Counted from the first letter of the stretch, positions 51,525 through 61,610 are shown. The stretch: DNA of 64,000 nt from Dechloromonas sp. TW-R-39-2 (GCF_016864195.1 NZ_CP045202.1:3256501-3320500); one strand, 5' to 3'. Program-made: numbers and translations. The notes: generated from the letters alone by a model not told the origin.

Positions 51525-52163
51525 TTGAGCCACATTTACCGATGGCACAAGAGACTCAAAACCACCTTGGAAGGCCCCATGGTGGATGATGCGCCATTGC
51601 ATTTGCAGCAAAGCGATCTTGACGGGGCTTGCGGTCAGCACTGCATGATTATGGCCCTCATGATCCTGGGTCTAGTTCGGCGCAAGGAGTTGGGGATCAG
51701 CAAAGCCAACCGAAAAAATGCCTTGGGTAGTTTCTGGCGATCTGCGTTGCCTTACTACTTCAAAGGCAGCAAACCGCATCGGTTAGCATCGTTCCTGGCC
51801 CCCTATCAGAATCACGTGTCGTGCACGGTCATCGACAAGCACCCGGCAAACGATGTGGCAGCGACACTGTATGGCGATGGCCTGTGCATCGTCGGCATTC
51901 AGAACCCCGCGCTTACCTTGGACCACTGGGCACTGGCTGTCGGCATCGGCAAACGTGAAGGCAAAACCGAGGAGAAGTTATTGCTGCTCGATCCGGCCAT
52001 TCCGCCACTACCGATGCTGCCTTGGAACGCGACCATCACGCTCAACACCAACCGACGGGGTTGGCATCGTTATGAGTCAGCCAATGCCGCCATGAAAGTG
52101 CTGCTGTGTGATGCCCTGTGCTTGATACCAAGGCCCAGTGAAGCTGCAACTGCTTTCGATTAA
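51525..52163 (+). CDS. C39-like cysteine peptidase fold protein (putative)
   Basis: 212 residues from a TTG at 51525, eight bases after GGAG. The sequence LDGACGQHCMIMALMILG looks like the Cys-bearing helix of papain-like C39 peptidases, with the His in LDHWALAVGIG and the Asp in LLLLDPAIPPL. All three catalytic candidates are in order. A protease in an island recombination operon is unexpected; it might process a partner or be structural. Confidence 0.6.
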   Translation: MSHIYRWHKRLKTTLEGPMVDDAPLHLQQSDLDGACGQHCMIMALMILGLVRRKELGISKANRKNALGSFWRSALPYYFKGSKPHRLASFLAPYQNHVSCTVIDKHPANDVAATLYGDGLCIVGIQNPALTLDHWALAVGIGKREGKTEEKLLLLDPAIPPLPMLPWNATITLNTNRRGWHRYESANAAMKVLLCDALCLIPRPSEAATAFD

Positions 52164-52241
52164 CCAACCATTTCCCAAAAGATCACTTGAAACATTCGGC
52201 CAGCCATCGTGCTGGCCGATTCCTTTTCTGGAGCACGAAAA

Positions 52242-53393
52242 ATGAAGAAGCCAATCGAACTGACTGATGATGAATTCACTAAGCTGGCAATTGCCGTTGC
52301 AGGCCTGCCATTCATACGGCCAACAAAATGGGAAACCGACTACCTTGAAGATGTGATGCACACCGTGCTGAATTTCCATATTCAGGAGCCAGTAGTCATC
52401 AATGCGCTGAACTTCTTTCAGTTGCAAGTGCAAAAACAGCACAGCATCAACGACCACCACCAGTTGAAAGCCTTGCTTGCCAAGTTTCCCAATGACCGAG
52501 ATGGGAACGAGGCTGCCGCACTTTTCCTTTGGTCGAACCGGCACTGGACACGCATCGAACTATTACGCCGACTGCTCGATTTCTTTGAGTCGATAGGCGT
52601 TACCGACCAACCTAGCCTTCATACCTGGATCAAGACAGCCACGTTCGATGCCGATTTCAAGGGAAAAGTGAAAGGATTGGGCATCGCGGTTTGGGAATGG
52701 CTTCGCATCCGGTGCGGTATCGACTCGATAAAACCGGACATTTGGGTCATCAACTTCGCCAAGCGTGTGGTCGGCAAACGTATTTCCGAAAAAGCACTGG
52801 TCGACACATTCGGCAGGATCTCACCGCTGGTGGGTGAATCCTTGAGCACCATCGACGTGACAATTTGGTACTACGAGAAGCTGGCAATGGCGACTGACGA
52901 CAATCCTGAGCTTCGTCTGATAGCCTGGAACATGCTGAAAAACGAACTGGAAGCCAAGCTCAGGGAGGAAGTACTGCGAGAGTTCAACTGGCAACTGATC
53001 CTCGACGAGCGGCAACGACTTCGCTTCGAGCAAGCTGGGTTGATGATCCTGCCGGATCGTTCGTTGTTTGGTGAAGCCGCACCAGGAACAACGTCGGCCT
53101 GTATTCGCCAATCTTCGTGGGAGAAAGGCCTACAGCTTGAAATGCTGATTCAGCACGAAACTTCCTTGCCCCTGCCATTGTCTCAGAAGCTTCAGCAAAG
53201 CTTGGCTGAGCAGCACTGGGAGGCGTCAAACGAACCGTACTTTTCTGCCAGCCTCGATTTTCAGGAGGACATGAAGATGACGCCAGCGATGACAATTGCG
53301 GAATTGAGCGGGTGGGTATCAGCGATGGTTGAAAAAGCATTGCCGGGCCTGTCGCAGTGCGACACCAACTCAACCACGGCTATATCAACCTAA
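52242..53393 (+). CDS. Protein with HhH-like DNA-binding segment, unknown function
   Basis: 383 residues from the ATG at 52242 after GGAG. Residues about 145-205 read VKGLGIAVWEWLRIRCGIDS then IKPDIWVINFAKRVVGKRIS, similar in rhythm to the helix-hairpin-helix/GPD region of DNA glycosylases (vkGiG...), though the catalytic Lys is not evident. The rest is helical and unassigned. Last gene before the convergent integrase, 13 bp away tail-to-tail. Confidence 0.5.
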   Translation: MKKPIELTDDEFTKLAIAVAGLPFIRPTKWETDYLEDVMHTVLNFHIQEPVVINALNFFQLQVQKQHSINDHHQLKALLAKFPNDRDGNEAAALFLWSNRHWTRIELLRRLLDFFESIGVTDQPSLHTWIKTATFDADFKGKVKGLGIAVWEWLRIRCGIDSIKPDIWVINFAKRVVGKRISEKALVDTFGRISPLVGESLSTIDVTIWYYEKLAMATDDNPELRLIAWNMLKNELEAKLREEVLREFNWQLILDERQRLRFEQAGLMILPDRSLFGEAAPGTTSACIRQSSWEKGLQLEMLIQHETSLPLPLSQKLQQSLAEQHWEASNEPYFSASLDFQEDMKMTPAMTIAELSGWVSAMVEKALPGLSQCDTNSTTAIST

Positions 53394-53406
53394 GAAATTC
53401 AGGGGG

Positions 53407-54636
53407 TCATCCCGGAGCAACGGCCTGCTTCGCTGTTGCTTCGCACTTTTCGAGTAAATCTGAAAGCTGGACCAGTGCAGCCTTCCGTTGCTCAAAATAA
53501 TCGTGAACGTTGTATACCGCCTCGATGCCCTTGGGTTTATGGTTCAAGCACATCTCAGCGATGTAAGGCTCAACGCCTAGTGCAGCCAAATGGGTGCGCG
53601 CCGTTCTGCGCAGATCGTGCACGGTGAAGGACTCCAAACTGCTATGAAGCATATACAACGCATGGTTGAGTGTTGTCTCTCCCATATAACGGGTGGTTTT
53701 GCCTGGCGCGAGCCGCAGAACCGGGAACACATATTCGTTGTAACTTCGTTTTTTCTGCTCTCGAAGAGTCTGGACTACCCAAGGAGACAGGGGAATTCTG
53801 ATTGCCGCCTCAGTTTTTGTTCGCTCCTTTGGCAAATGCCATTCGCCGCTTTCTAGGTCGAACTCATCCCAGGTGGCCTTCAGCAATTCCATTTTTCTCA
53901 CACCCAGAGCAAGCAGCAATTTCAACGCGGCAGCAGAGTAAGGGGGGAAGTTTGGTGTGGCTTCCATCCCCTTGAAAAACTCTACAATTTCGTCGCAAGA
54001 AAGCACTCTGCTTCGAGGGCCGACTTTCCCTCCAATATCTGTCCAGTTGAACGGTGCTGCGGGATTTGATGTAATCAAATGTCGCTTCATCGCAAAGTCG
54101 AACAGCCGCTTGGTTAACTGAAGCACCTTCGCTGCCGTTCGGAAAATCCCTCTCTCTGAAAGCGGTCGCAGCAAACGATCCACATCGGCTGGCTTTACTT
54201 CGGTGACCAACTTGCTACCGATAATGGGGAGAATGTGCAGTTCAAAAACGCCGCTGACCTGCTTAGGTGATTTGCGCAGCCCTTCAATTTGACGAATGTA
54301 AAACTCGTCGTACAGGGCTTTTACCGTTCCGTAAGCTGCAAGACGTTCTGCCAGAACTGCAGCCTCCTTGCGATCCTGCTTTTCTTGAGCAACATCGACG
54401 CCTCGAAAAATGGCAACACGCTTTTCAGATGCCAACTCGCGGGCCTTGGTCAAAGTGATATCAGGATAGCGCCCCAAGGTGATTTCTTTCCGGGAGCCAG
54501 CAATTCGATACCGCAACACCCACGCAGCCGTTCCCGTGCTCGACAAGGTGAAAGTTAGGCCATCTCCATCCGCTTTTGCCAGCGGCTTTCCGGCCTTAAT
54601 CCAATTGCGCAATGCAATGTCAGTAAGCTTACCCAT
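53407..54636 (-). CDS. int: Tyrosine recombinase / island integrase (P4-type)
   Basis: 409 residues from MGKLTDIALRNW at 54636, where P4-type integrases usually begin; a GTG at 54666 would add ten residues. The N-terminal arm-binding domain (DUF4102) has KADGDGLTFTLSSTG and LGRYPDITLTKAREL. The catalytic domain has Arg in LGVRKMELLKATW, H-x2-R in FTVHDLRRTARTHL, His in CLNHK, and the Tyr nucleophile in YNVHDYFEQRK. It points away from the right edge, with arm-type repeats at its start. Confidence 0.95.
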   Translation of the reverse strand: MGKLTDIALRNWIKAGKPLAKADGDGLTFTLSSTGTAAWVLRYRIAGSRKEITLGRYPDITLTKARELASEKRVAIFRGVDVAQEKQDRKEAAVLAERLAAYGTVKALYDEFYIRQIEGLRKSPKQVSGVFELHILPIIGSKLVTEVKPADVDRLLRPLSERGIFRTAAKVLQLTKRLFDFAMKRHLITSNPAAPFNWTDIGGKVGPRSRVLSCDEIVEFFKGMEATPNFPPYSAAALKLLLALGVRKMELLKATWDEFDLESGEWHLPKERTKTEAAIRIPLSPWVVQTLREQKKRSYNEYVFPVLRLAPGKTTRYMGETTLNHALYMLHSSLESFTVHDLRRTARTHLAALGVEPYIAEMCLNHKPKGIEAVYNVHDYFEQRKAALVQLSDLLEKCEATAKQAVAPG

Positions 54637-54641
54637 GCTCC

Positions 54642-54711
54642 AGCTACCCAAAATTATTCTAGCCACCCATTCTACCGGGTAGCCATGAAAAAACTACCCA
54701 TCTAGCTACCC
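54642..54711. repeat. Candidate integrase-arm repeats and attR
   Basis: Five copies of a CTACCC-type word in 70 bp: AGCTACCC at 54642, AGCCACCC at 54661, GGCTACCC on the minus strand at 54677-54684, AACTACCC at 54692, and AGCTACCC at 54704 within the direct repeat TCTAGCTACCC. They overlap the integrase promoter, so binding could also control int. A tandem TGCGGCAATA pair (54731-54750) follows. Confidence 0.5.
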
Positions 54712-54769
54712 AAAAAAAGATGAATACTTGTGCGGCAATATGCGGCAATATGAGGCGATGAAAAAACGA

Positions 54770-54795
54770 AAAAGCCCGCAAATACGGGCTTTTTA
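54770..54795 (-). terminator. Rho-independent terminator of argA
   Basis: The stem AAAGCCCG/CGGGCTTT with a 6-base loop has T-runs on both sides; on the minus strand it lies 40 bp after the argA stop. Confidence 0.88.
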
Positions 54796-54834
54796 TGGTT
54801 ACAGTGATTTCTCTTGATTCTCAGCGAGATGCTA

Positions 54835-56154
54835 TCAAAGAGTTTTGAACAGCACCTTGGAGCGCCGCTGATAGTTGTACATGTCGCGCTTCTTGGCGGG
54901 CAGGTCGTCGACCGTACCCAGCTTGAAGCCGCGCTCGACGAACCAATGCTCGGTTCGCGTGGTCAGGACAAGCAGGCGTTTGACCCCGAGGCGCTTGGCG
55001 CGTTTCTCGATGCGCGTCATCAACTGTTCGCCGTAGCCCCACTCGCGGTGATCGGGATTGACGGCCAGACAGGCAAGCTCGGCCTCTTCCTCGGAATGGC
55101 GGTAGAGCGCGGCGCACCCCACGATGATGCCGTCGTGCAGCATGATCGAGAAATGTTCGATTTCGCGCTCCAGCAGCTCACGCGGCCGATGCACGAGAAT
55201 GCCTTCCTCTTCCATCGGTTCGATCAGGGCGATCAATGCTGCAATGTCGTCCGGCTTGGCTTCGCGGATATTTTCCAGCGATTCGCGGGTAATCACCGTG
55301 CCGACACCATCGTGCGTAAACAATTCTCGCAGCAGGGCGCCATCCTGCTCGTAGCTGATCAGGTGCACCCGGCCGACACCGGTGCGTGTCGCCCGTACCG
55401 AGCAGGGCAGATAGCGGCGGATATCGGGCGACAACCAGTCGCCCCCTTTGAGCATTTCGGCAACCTCGTCCGCCGTCATCGCATCCAGCATTTCACCGGT
55501 CTGATCGGTCACCCCCAGGCTATCGGTCAGATAGACCAGCTTGTCGGCGCGAATGGCCACGGCGACAGCCTCGGCCGCCTCTTCCATCTGCAGGTTGAAG
55601 ATCTCACCGGTCGGCGACGGGCCTTCGCAATTGAGCAGCACGATGTTGCCCAAGCCAAGCTGGGCATTGATTCCTTCGGCATCAACCTTGCGCACCTTGC
55701 CGGCATACTGCATGTCGATGCCGTCGAGCACGCCGATCGGCTGGCCGGTAATGAAATTGCCGCCGATGACGCGAATCCGGCTGTTGGCCATCGGGGTATT
55801 CGGCAAGCCCTGCGACAGCATCGCCTCGATTTCGAGATAAACGCTGCCGACAGCATCCAGCACGCAATCCAGCGCCTGCGCATCGGTGACCCGATAACCG
55901 CGGTGGTAGATCGATTCGAGATTCTTCTCTCGCAACTCTTCCTCGATCTGCGGTCGCGCACCGTGCACCAGCACCAGTCGAATGCCCAGGCTGACCAGCA
56001 GATTGACGTCGTAAGCCAGCGTTTTGGCAAACTCGCTTTCGACCGCCTTGCCACCGAAGGCAATGACGAAAGTCTTGCCGCGAAAGGCATTGATGTAAGG
56101 CGTGACCGCCCGAAACCAGGAGACGAAGTTCTCGTCGTAAGGGGTATCGCTCAT
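54835..56154 (-). CDS. argA: N-acetylglutamate synthase
   Basis: 439 residues. An amino-acid-kinase domain (KTFVIAFGGKAVESEF; VHGARPQIEEELR; GVTDQTGEMLDAMTADE) is fused to a C-terminal GNAT acetyltransferase (LACLAVNPDHREWGYGEQLM; RTEHWFVERGFKLGTVDDLP). This is classic ArgA, the arginine-inhibited first step of arginine synthesis. It lies 3 bp after pap. Downstream yggX is displaced by the island. Confidence 0.96.
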   Translation of the reverse strand: MSDTPYDENFVSWFRAVTPYINAFRGKTFVIAFGGKAVESEFAKTLAYDVNLLVSLGIRLVLVHGARPQIEEELREKNLESIYHRGYRVTDAQALDCVLDAVGSVYLEIEAMLSQGLPNTPMANSRIRVIGGNFITGQPIGVLDGIDMQYAGKVRKVDAEGINAQLGLGNIVLLNCEGPSPTGEIFNLQMEEAAEAVAVAIRADKLVYLTDSLGVTDQTGEMLDAMTADEVAEMLKGGDWLSPDIRRYLPCSVRATRTGVGRVHLISYEQDGALLRELFTHDGVGTVITRESLENIREAKPDDIAALIALIEPMEEEGILVHRPRELLEREIEHFSIMLHDGIIVGCAALYRHSEEEAELACLAVNPDHREWGYGEQLMTRIEKRAKRLGVKRLLVLTTRTEHWFVERGFKLGTVDDLPAKKRDMYNYQRRSKVLFKTL

Positions 56155-56157
56155 CGT

Positions 56158-57657
56158 TTACTGTGACTTCCCGTTGTCTTTCAGCGCTGCTTCGAGGCGC
56201 TCGCAAATGGTTTTCAGGACTTTCACCCGGGCAAAATTCTTGTCATTGGCTTCGACCAGTGTCCATGGCGCCTGGCCGGTCGAGGTACGGTCGACCATGT
56301 CGCAGACGGCAGAAACGTATTCATCCCATTTCTCGCGATTGCGCCAGTCTTCGTCGGTGATCTTGAAACGCTTGAACTCGGTGTCCTGGCGCTCCTTGAA
56401 GCGACGCAACTGCTCATCGGCGCTGATCTGCAGCCAGAACTTGATGACTACGGCCCCGGCATCGACCATCTGGTGCTCGAAATCGTTGATCTCGGCATAG
56501 GCGCGCAGCCAGTCGGCCTCGGCGCAGAAGCCCTCGACCCGCTCGACGAGCACCCGGCCATACCAGGAACGGTCGAAAATCGCCGCCCGGCCGGTACGCG
56601 GCAAATGACGCCAGAAGCGCCAGAGATAGGGCTGGGCACGCTCTTCCTCGGTCGGTGCGGCAATCGGAATGATCTGGTACTGGCGGGCATCCATCGAAGC
56701 ACCGACCCGACGAATGCTGCCACCCTTGCCCGCGGCATCGGATCCTTCAAAGACCAGGACCAGCGAACGCTTGCCAACGAAGCGCGGATCGCGCACCAGC
56801 TCGGAAAGACGCGCCTGGTACTTGGCCAGGTCGCGCTCGTAATCCTTCTTGGCCAGCTTTTGTGTCAAGTCGAGTTCGCTGAGCACATTTTTCTGGTCAA
56901 TGGTGTGCACGATCGGCGGCGCCACCGGAACCATGCGCCGTCCCTCTTGCTGCAAGCGTTGCTTGATGGCATCGAGCACGATATGGCCCACCGTCAGGGA
57001 ACGGTATTCGTCGTCGGTCCCTTCGACGATGATCCACGGCGCATGCGCCGTGTTGCTGACGCGCAGCACATGGCCGGCAACTTCCTGCAGCTTGCTATAG
57101 GTTTTCAGGCGGTCATAGCTTTCCTGGGTGACGCGCCAAGCCGTACGTGGATCTTTTTCCAGAGCTTTGAGGCGCTGTTTCTGGCCATCTTTCGAAAGAT
57201 GGAACCAGAACTTGAGGACCAGCGCCCCTTCATTGACCAGCATGGCCTCGAAACGGTTGATATCGTCGAGGCGTTCATCCATCTCGGAACGGCGCATCTC
57301 GCCGTTGATCCGGTCGGTGATCGGCTGCGAATACCATGAACCGGCAAAGATGCCGACCTTGCCCTTGGGCGGCAGCGCACGCCAGTAGCGCCACATGGTC
57401 GGACGCGAGGATTCCTCGTCGCTCGGCGCAGAAAAAGCCAGCGTACTGATGTGACGCGGATCCATCCACGAATACAGCAGGTTGATCGTTTCGCCCTTGC
57501 CGCTGCCGTCGACCCCGGAAATCAGGATGACGACCGGAAATTCTTTCTTCTGAAGCATGTCGTACTGCACATCGAGCAAGGCGGCGCGCAACTTCGGCAC
57601 CTCCTTCTTGAAAGTTTCCTTGTCGATCTTGTGACCCAGCTCAGCTGATTCGAACAT
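56158..57657 (-). CDS. pap: Polyphosphate:AMP phosphotransferase (class II PPK2)
   Basis: 499 residues made of two PPK2 domains in tandem. Walker A-like loops are GVDGSGKGETINLL near residue 48 and EGSDAAGKGGSIRR near 308; the lid/Walker B parts are IFAGSWYSQPITDR and IFDRSWYGRVLVERVEG. The two-domain form phosphorylates AMP to ADP with polyphosphate. The N-terminal domain has SGK where the second has AGK and is probably structural, as in known two-domain members. Fits a phosphate-storing bacterium. Confidence 0.92.
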   Translation of the reverse strand: MFESAELGHKIDKETFKKEVPKLRAALLDVQYDMLQKKEFPVVILISGVDGSGKGETINLLYSWMDPRHISTLAFSAPSDEESSRPTMWRYWRALPPKGKVGIFAGSWYSQPITDRINGEMRRSEMDERLDDINRFEAMLVNEGALVLKFWFHLSKDGQKQRLKALEKDPRTAWRVTQESYDRLKTYSKLQEVAGHVLRVSNTAHAPWIIVEGTDDEYRSLTVGHIVLDAIKQRLQQEGRRMVPVAPPIVHTIDQKNVLSELDLTQKLAKKDYERDLAKYQARLSELVRDPRFVGKRSLVLVFEGSDAAGKGGSIRRVGASMDARQYQIIPIAAPTEEERAQPYLWRFWRHLPRTGRAAIFDRSWYGRVLVERVEGFCAEADWLRAYAEINDFEHQMVDAGAVVIKFWLQISADEQLRRFKERQDTEFKRFKITDEDWRNREKWDEYVSAVCDMVDRTSTGQAPWTLVEANDKNFARVKVLKTICERLEAALKDNGKSQ

Positions 57658-57660
57658 GTT

Positions 57661-58398
57661 TCAATCCCCCCTGAAATCGCCCCACAAAGCCTGCATCGCA
57701 GCCAATGCCGCCAATGCAGCCGTTTCCGTACGCAATACGCGCGGCCCAAGCCGGACGGCCTGAAAGCCGGCCTGCTGTGCCGCCTTGATTTCCTGCGGAT
57801 CTAGCCCCCCTTCGGCCCCGATCAGCATTTGCACCTGACGGGCTGGCGGCAAATCGGCCAGCGCGAACTCGGCATCCGGCGCCAGGATCAGACGCAACCC
57901 CTCGTTCGGCGCACGAGCCAGCCACGGTTCCAGCTTATCCAGCGGAGCCACCTGCGGAACACGATTGCGGCCGCATTGCTCGCAAGCCGACTCGGCAACC
58001 CCCTGCCAATGCGCCACGCGCTTTTCTGCACGTTCGCCACTCAGCCGGATCACGCTGCGCCGGCTATCAACCGGCACGATCCCGGCCACGCCCAGCTCAA
58101 CGGCTTTCTGGATCGTGAAATCCATCTTGTCACCGGACTGCACGGCCTGAATCAGCGTCACGGCCAAGGCAGATTCGCACTCGATGTCCTGCCATGCGCC
58201 CAATGAGGCTGCGACGCGATTTTTTTCCACCTGTTCGATCCGCGCCTCGTACTGCCCGCCCAGCCCGTCGAACAAGACAATCGACGCACCTGGCTGCAGA
58301 CGCAAAACCCTCACCGCATGGCGCGCCACGGGTTCGGGCAAATTGATCAGCGCCCCCGCAGAGAGCGCTTCCGGACAGTAAAAACGGGGCAGATTCAT
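57661..58398 (-). CDS. rsmE: 16S rRNA (uracil-1498-N3)-methyltransferase
   Basis: 245 residues from MNLPRFYCPE at 58398; a longer frame to 58644 runs antisense to the redoxin gene and is not used. SPOUT-fold motifs: HAVRVLRLQPGA, QAVQSGDKMDFTIQKAVELG, IGAEGGLDPQEI and LGPRVLRTETAA, the knot that binds SAM. It heads the rsmE-pap-argA operon with 3-bp gaps. Confidence 0.95.
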   Translation of the reverse strand: MNLPRFYCPEALSAGALINLPEPVARHAVRVLRLQPGASIVLFDGLGGQYEARIEQVEKNRVAASLGAWQDIECESALAVTLIQAVQSGDKMDFTIQKAVELGVAGIVPVDSRRSVIRLSGERAEKRVAHWQGVAESACEQCGRNRVPQVAPLDKLEPWLARAPNEGLRLILAPDAEFALADLPPARQVQMLIGAEGGLDPQEIKAAQQAGFQAVRLGPRVLRTETAALAALAAMQALWGDFRGD

Positions 58399-58440
58399 CG
58401 GTGCTATTATGCGGCGAAACAGGCTTGCAAAGGGACTTTC

Positions 58441-58998
58441 ATGGCTGCTCTCAACCCGCCGGTATGTGATTTCGGTCTGCCGGCCATCGATTTTGCGCTG
58501 CCCGACATCTCCGGCCAATACCGCACACTGGCAGATTGCCGGGGAGAAAACGGGCTGCTGGTCATGTTCATTTGCAACCACTGCCCCTACGTCAAAGCGA
58601 TCATCGAACGGCTGATCAGGGACTGCAAGGAACTGGCGACGCATGGCATCGGCAGCGTCGCAATCATGAGCAACGACATCGAGGCCTACCCGGAGGATGC
58701 CCCGGAGCGGATGCAGGCCTGGGCGACCGAACTGGCCTTCCCCTTCCCGTATCTGTTCGACAGCCAGCAGAGCGTTGCCCGCGCCTACGGCGCCGTCTGC
58801 ACACCAGACTTTTTCGGCTATAACGCCCGCCTTGAACTGCAGTACCGCGGTCGACTCGATGCCTCAGGCAAAAATGCTGCGCCGCCGGAGTCGCGCCGTG
58901 AACTGTTTGAAGCAATGCGCCAGATCGCCCGCGAAGGAAAAGGGCCGATCGAGCAAACAGCCTCGATCGGTTGCTCCATCAAATGGCGGACCGGATAA
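58441..58998 (+). CDS. Thioredoxin-like (AhpC/TSA) redox protein
   Basis: 185 residues after AAGGGA. Thioredoxin fold with the active-site-like FICNHCPYVKAIIERL (CxxC) and a redoxin N-terminus, FALPDISGQYRTLADCRG. FDSQQSVARAYGAVCTPDFF supplies the cis-Pro region. The group is common in bacteria and cytoplasmic; its partner is unknown. It diverges from rsmE. Confidence 0.88.
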   Translation: MAALNPPVCDFGLPAIDFALPDISGQYRTLADCRGENGLLVMFICNHCPYVKAIIERLIRDCKELATHGIGSVAIMSNDIEAYPEDAPERMQAWATELAFPFPYLFDSQQSVARAYGAVCTPDFFGYNARLELQYRGRLDASGKNAAPPESRRELFEAMRQIAREGKGPIEQTASIGCSIKWRTG

Positions 58999-59088
58999 GC
59001 CTCCGCAAGACAAGAAATATGTCTTAATGCATGGTTGTCCCCACAGGCTTGGGCTATGATTTATCGAATTTAACTGCATAGTCGCTTC

Positions 59089-61575
59089 GTGGACCCGAAC
59101 CCGCTTCTCTCGCCGATTGCTGCCGAAGCCAAGCGCAAGCACGCCTACCTCCAGGCGGTCATGTCGAACATGCCGCAGGGGATCAGTGTTTTCGATGAAA
59201 GTTTGCGTCTGCGCGTCTGGAATCAAGGGTTTCTCGACGTCCTGAATCTTCCGGCCGAATCGGTGTACGACGGTGTCCCGTTTGCCGACCTGATCCGCAT
59301 TCCTGCCACACGCGGCGAATACGGCCCGGGCGACATCGAGGCACACGTTCAGCGCATCACCGCCCTGGCGCTGCAATTCGAAGCGCATCGCTTCGAACGC
59401 ACCCGCCCCAGCGGACGCACCCATCTGGTCCAGGGCGAACCGTTGTTCATCGACCAGCAGTTGGCAGGGTTCATCACGACCTACACCGACATTACGGAGC
59501 GCAAGCAGGCTGAAGAAAAACTGCGCATGCAGCATGACCTGCTGAAAACCGTGATCGACAGCATTCCAAGTGCCGTCAGCCTGTTCAGCAAGGAACAGAC
59601 ACTGGCACTGTATAACAGTGAGTTTGCCCGCCTGCTCGAGCTTCCGGCCAGCCTGCTGCAACAGGAACAGGTCACGCTTGAGTCGCTGTTCCGATTCAAT
59701 GCCGAACGCGGTGAATATGGGCCTGGCGATGTTGAAGCGATTGTCCGGGCGCTGCTGAGCCGGGCAAAAACATCGGAGCCCCATCAGTTCGAAAGAACCC
59801 GCCCGAACGGCAAGACGCTCGACATTCGCGGCGTTCCGCTGAGCGATGGCAGCTTTGTCACCATCTACACCGACATTTCGGAGCGCCGGGCCAGCGCCGA
59901 GCGCGAACAGCTCGCCGAAAAGGTATTCACCCACAACCCTGCCGGCATCATCTTTACCGATGAAGCGCACCGCATTCTCTCGATCAATCCGGCCACCACG
60001 CTGATGACCGGTTACGAACCCTTCGAATTGCTTGGGCATACGGTTTTTGGCGTGATCAATCTTGACCGCGATGAAACCCCGGAGAGCTTCCAGGACAAGG
60101 TTGCACAACGGGGCGCCTGGAACGGAGAGCTCGAAGTCACGCAAAAGAGCGGCGTCGATTTTTCGGCCGGTATTCGTGTCAGCCGGGTGGACGACCCGCA
60201 CAGCGGCTTGCCGGCCCACTACATCTGGATTCTGGCCGACATCACCGAACGCAAGCAGGCCGAAGAGCGCATGCGGCACATCGCCCAGCATGACGCGCTG
60301 ACCGGTCTGCCCAACCGACTGGCGCTGCTCATGCGCCTCGGCCAGTTGTTGCCGGAAGCCAGGCGGCACCAATGGAAGATCGCGATCATGTTTCTCGATC
60401 TCGACCGTTTCAAGATCATCAACGACACGCTTGGCCACCAGGTCGGCGACGAGTTGTTGCGCGAAGTTGCCTGTCGCCTTTCGTCGGTCATCCGGGAAAC
60501 CGATTTCGTCGCCCGACTGGGTGGCGACGAGTTTGTCGTCATTCTGCCGGGCATCAATTCACCGGCCGATGCGGCGTTGGTCTCGGCCAAGATCATTGGC
60601 GCACTCTCGACCTCGATCGAGGCAGAAGGCCATGAACTGCACACCAGCCCGTCGATTGGCATCAGCATCTTCCCGGACGACGGCCCGGATGGCGACACCA
60701 TCCTGAAGCATGCCGACACGGCGATGTATCACGCCAAAGCCAGCGGCAGAAACAATTACCAGTTCTACGCGGCCGAGATGAACAAGGCGAGCGCCGAGCG
60801 TCTCGACATCGAACGCAAGCTGCGCCACGCCATCAGCCGCAACGAGCTTTCCCTGTGCTTCCAGCCGCAAATGAAAGCCGACGGATCATACCCGACCGGC
60901 GTCGAGGCGCTGGTCCGCTGGCACCATCCGACCGATGGCATGATCTCGCCAGTACGCTTCATTCCGGTCGCCGAAGAGACCGGCATCATTGTCGAGATCG
61001 GCGAATGGGTGCTGATCAACGCTTGCCGCACCTTGAAGCACTGGATCGACGCCGGCCTGAAACCGTTGCGTATCGCGGTCAACGTCTCGGCCCGGCAACT
61101 TCGCCGGCGTGATTTCTGCGAAACCGTCGCCGGCGCACTGGTCGACTCCGGCCTCCCGGCCGAACTGCTCGAACTGGAAATCACCGAAAGCTCGGTGATG
61201 GAAAACCCGGAAGAAGCCATCCAGATTCTTGAACGCCTCGGTCGCATGGGCGTTACCCTGGCAATCGACGATTTCGGGACAGGCTATTCGTCACTGGCTT
61301 ACCTCAAGCTGTTCCCGATCGACCACCTGAAGATCGACCGCTCCTTCGTGCGCGACATCGAGCACGACCTGAACGACCGGGCCATTGCTTTCGGCACCAT
61401 CGCACTGGCCCACTCGCTCGGCCTGAACGTCATCGCCGAAGGCGTCGAAACCGAAGACCAGCTCGAATTGCTGCGCGCCAACGGCTGCGACGAAGTGCAA
61501 GGCTACTTCTTCAGCAAACCGCTCAACAGCGCTGCAGCCTTCGCCTTTCTGCACGCCCGGGCCGGCAAAGAGTAA
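59089..61575 (+). CDS. PAS-PAS-PAS-GGDEF-EAL cyclic-di-GMP protein
   Basis: 828 residues from a GTG at 59089. Two related PAS domains of the PAS_7 kind each contain RGEYGPGD (near residues 78 and 206), a third PAS follows (about 278-395), then GGDEF ([11 protein letters not shown] near 483, intact) and EAL ([11 protein letters not shown] near 608, with [14 protein letters not shown] and AEGVE). No membrane helix is seen, so it is a cytoplasmic sensor. Both catalytic motifs look active, so net activity cannot be judged. Confidence 0.94.
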   Translation: MDPNPLLSPIAAEAKRKHAYLQAVMSNMPQGISVFDESLRLRVWNQGFLDVLNLPAESVYDGVPFADLIRIPATRGEYGPGDIEAHVQRITALALQFEAHRFERTRPSGRTHLVQGEPLFIDQQLAGFITTYTDITERKQAEEKLRMQHDLLKTVIDSIPSAVSLFSKEQTLALYNSEFARLLELPASLLQQEQVTLESLFRFNAERGEYGPGDVEAIVRALLSRAKTSEPHQFERTRPNGKTLDIRGVPLSDGSFVTIYTDISERRASAEREQLAEKVFTHNPAGIIFTDEAHRILSINPATTLMTGYEPFELLGHTVFGVINLDRDETPESFQDKVAQRGAWNGELEVTQKSGVDFSAGIRVSRVDDPHSGLPAHYIWILADITERKQAEERMRHIAQHDALTGLPNRLALLMRLGQLLPEARRHQWKIAIMFLDLDRFKIINDTLGHQVGDELLREVACRLSSVIRETDFVARLGGDEFVVILPGINSPADAALVSAKIIGALSTSIEAEGHELHTSPSIGISIFPDDGPDGDTILKHADTAMYHAKASGRNNYQFYAAEMNKASAERLDIERKLRHAISRNELSLCFQPQMKADGSYPTGVEALVRWHHPTDGMISPVRFIPVAEETGIIVEIGEWVLINACRTLKHWIDAGLKPLRIAVNVSARQLRRRDFCETVAGALVDSGLPAELLELEITESSVMENPEEAIQILERLGRMGVTLAIDDFGTGYSSLAYLKLFPIDHLKIDRSFVRDIEHDLNDRAIAFGTIALAHSLGLNVIAEGVETEDQLELLRANGCDEVQGYFFSKPLNSAAAFAFLHARAGKE

Positions 61576-61610
61576 AATCCCGCCTTTCGTCATTGACGCA
61601 GGGAGTCAAC

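Larger units (their letters stand above)
19850..54711. mobile_element. Integrative genomic island inserted between argA and yggX
   Basis: About 34.9 kb bounded by the 11-bp direct repeat TCTAGCTACCC (19850-19860 and 54701-54711), with a P4-type integrase just inside the right edge. The interior is lower in G+C than both flanks and is full of accessory genes: phage-type rep and recombination genes, restriction-modification, nucleases, umuDC, IS debris and orphan regulators. Removing it would place yggX just downstream of argA on the same strand. No conjugation genes are visible, so transfer would need a helper. The exact att site is inferred. Confidence 0.75.

Noticed and set aside
54731..54750. 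Tandem TGCGGCAATA as the att core
   Set aside because: No copy is found at the left edge; the shared TCTAGCTACCC is the better candidate.
54814..56166. 450-codon open frame on the plus strand
   Set aside because: Lies wholly antisense to argA, which has complete kinase and acetyltransferase motifs; no family text is visible in the plus frame.
58864..60438. 524-codon open frame on the minus strand
   Set aside because: Antisense to the PAS-GGDEF-EAL gene; long open frames opposite G+C-rich genes are common and this one has no recognisable domain.
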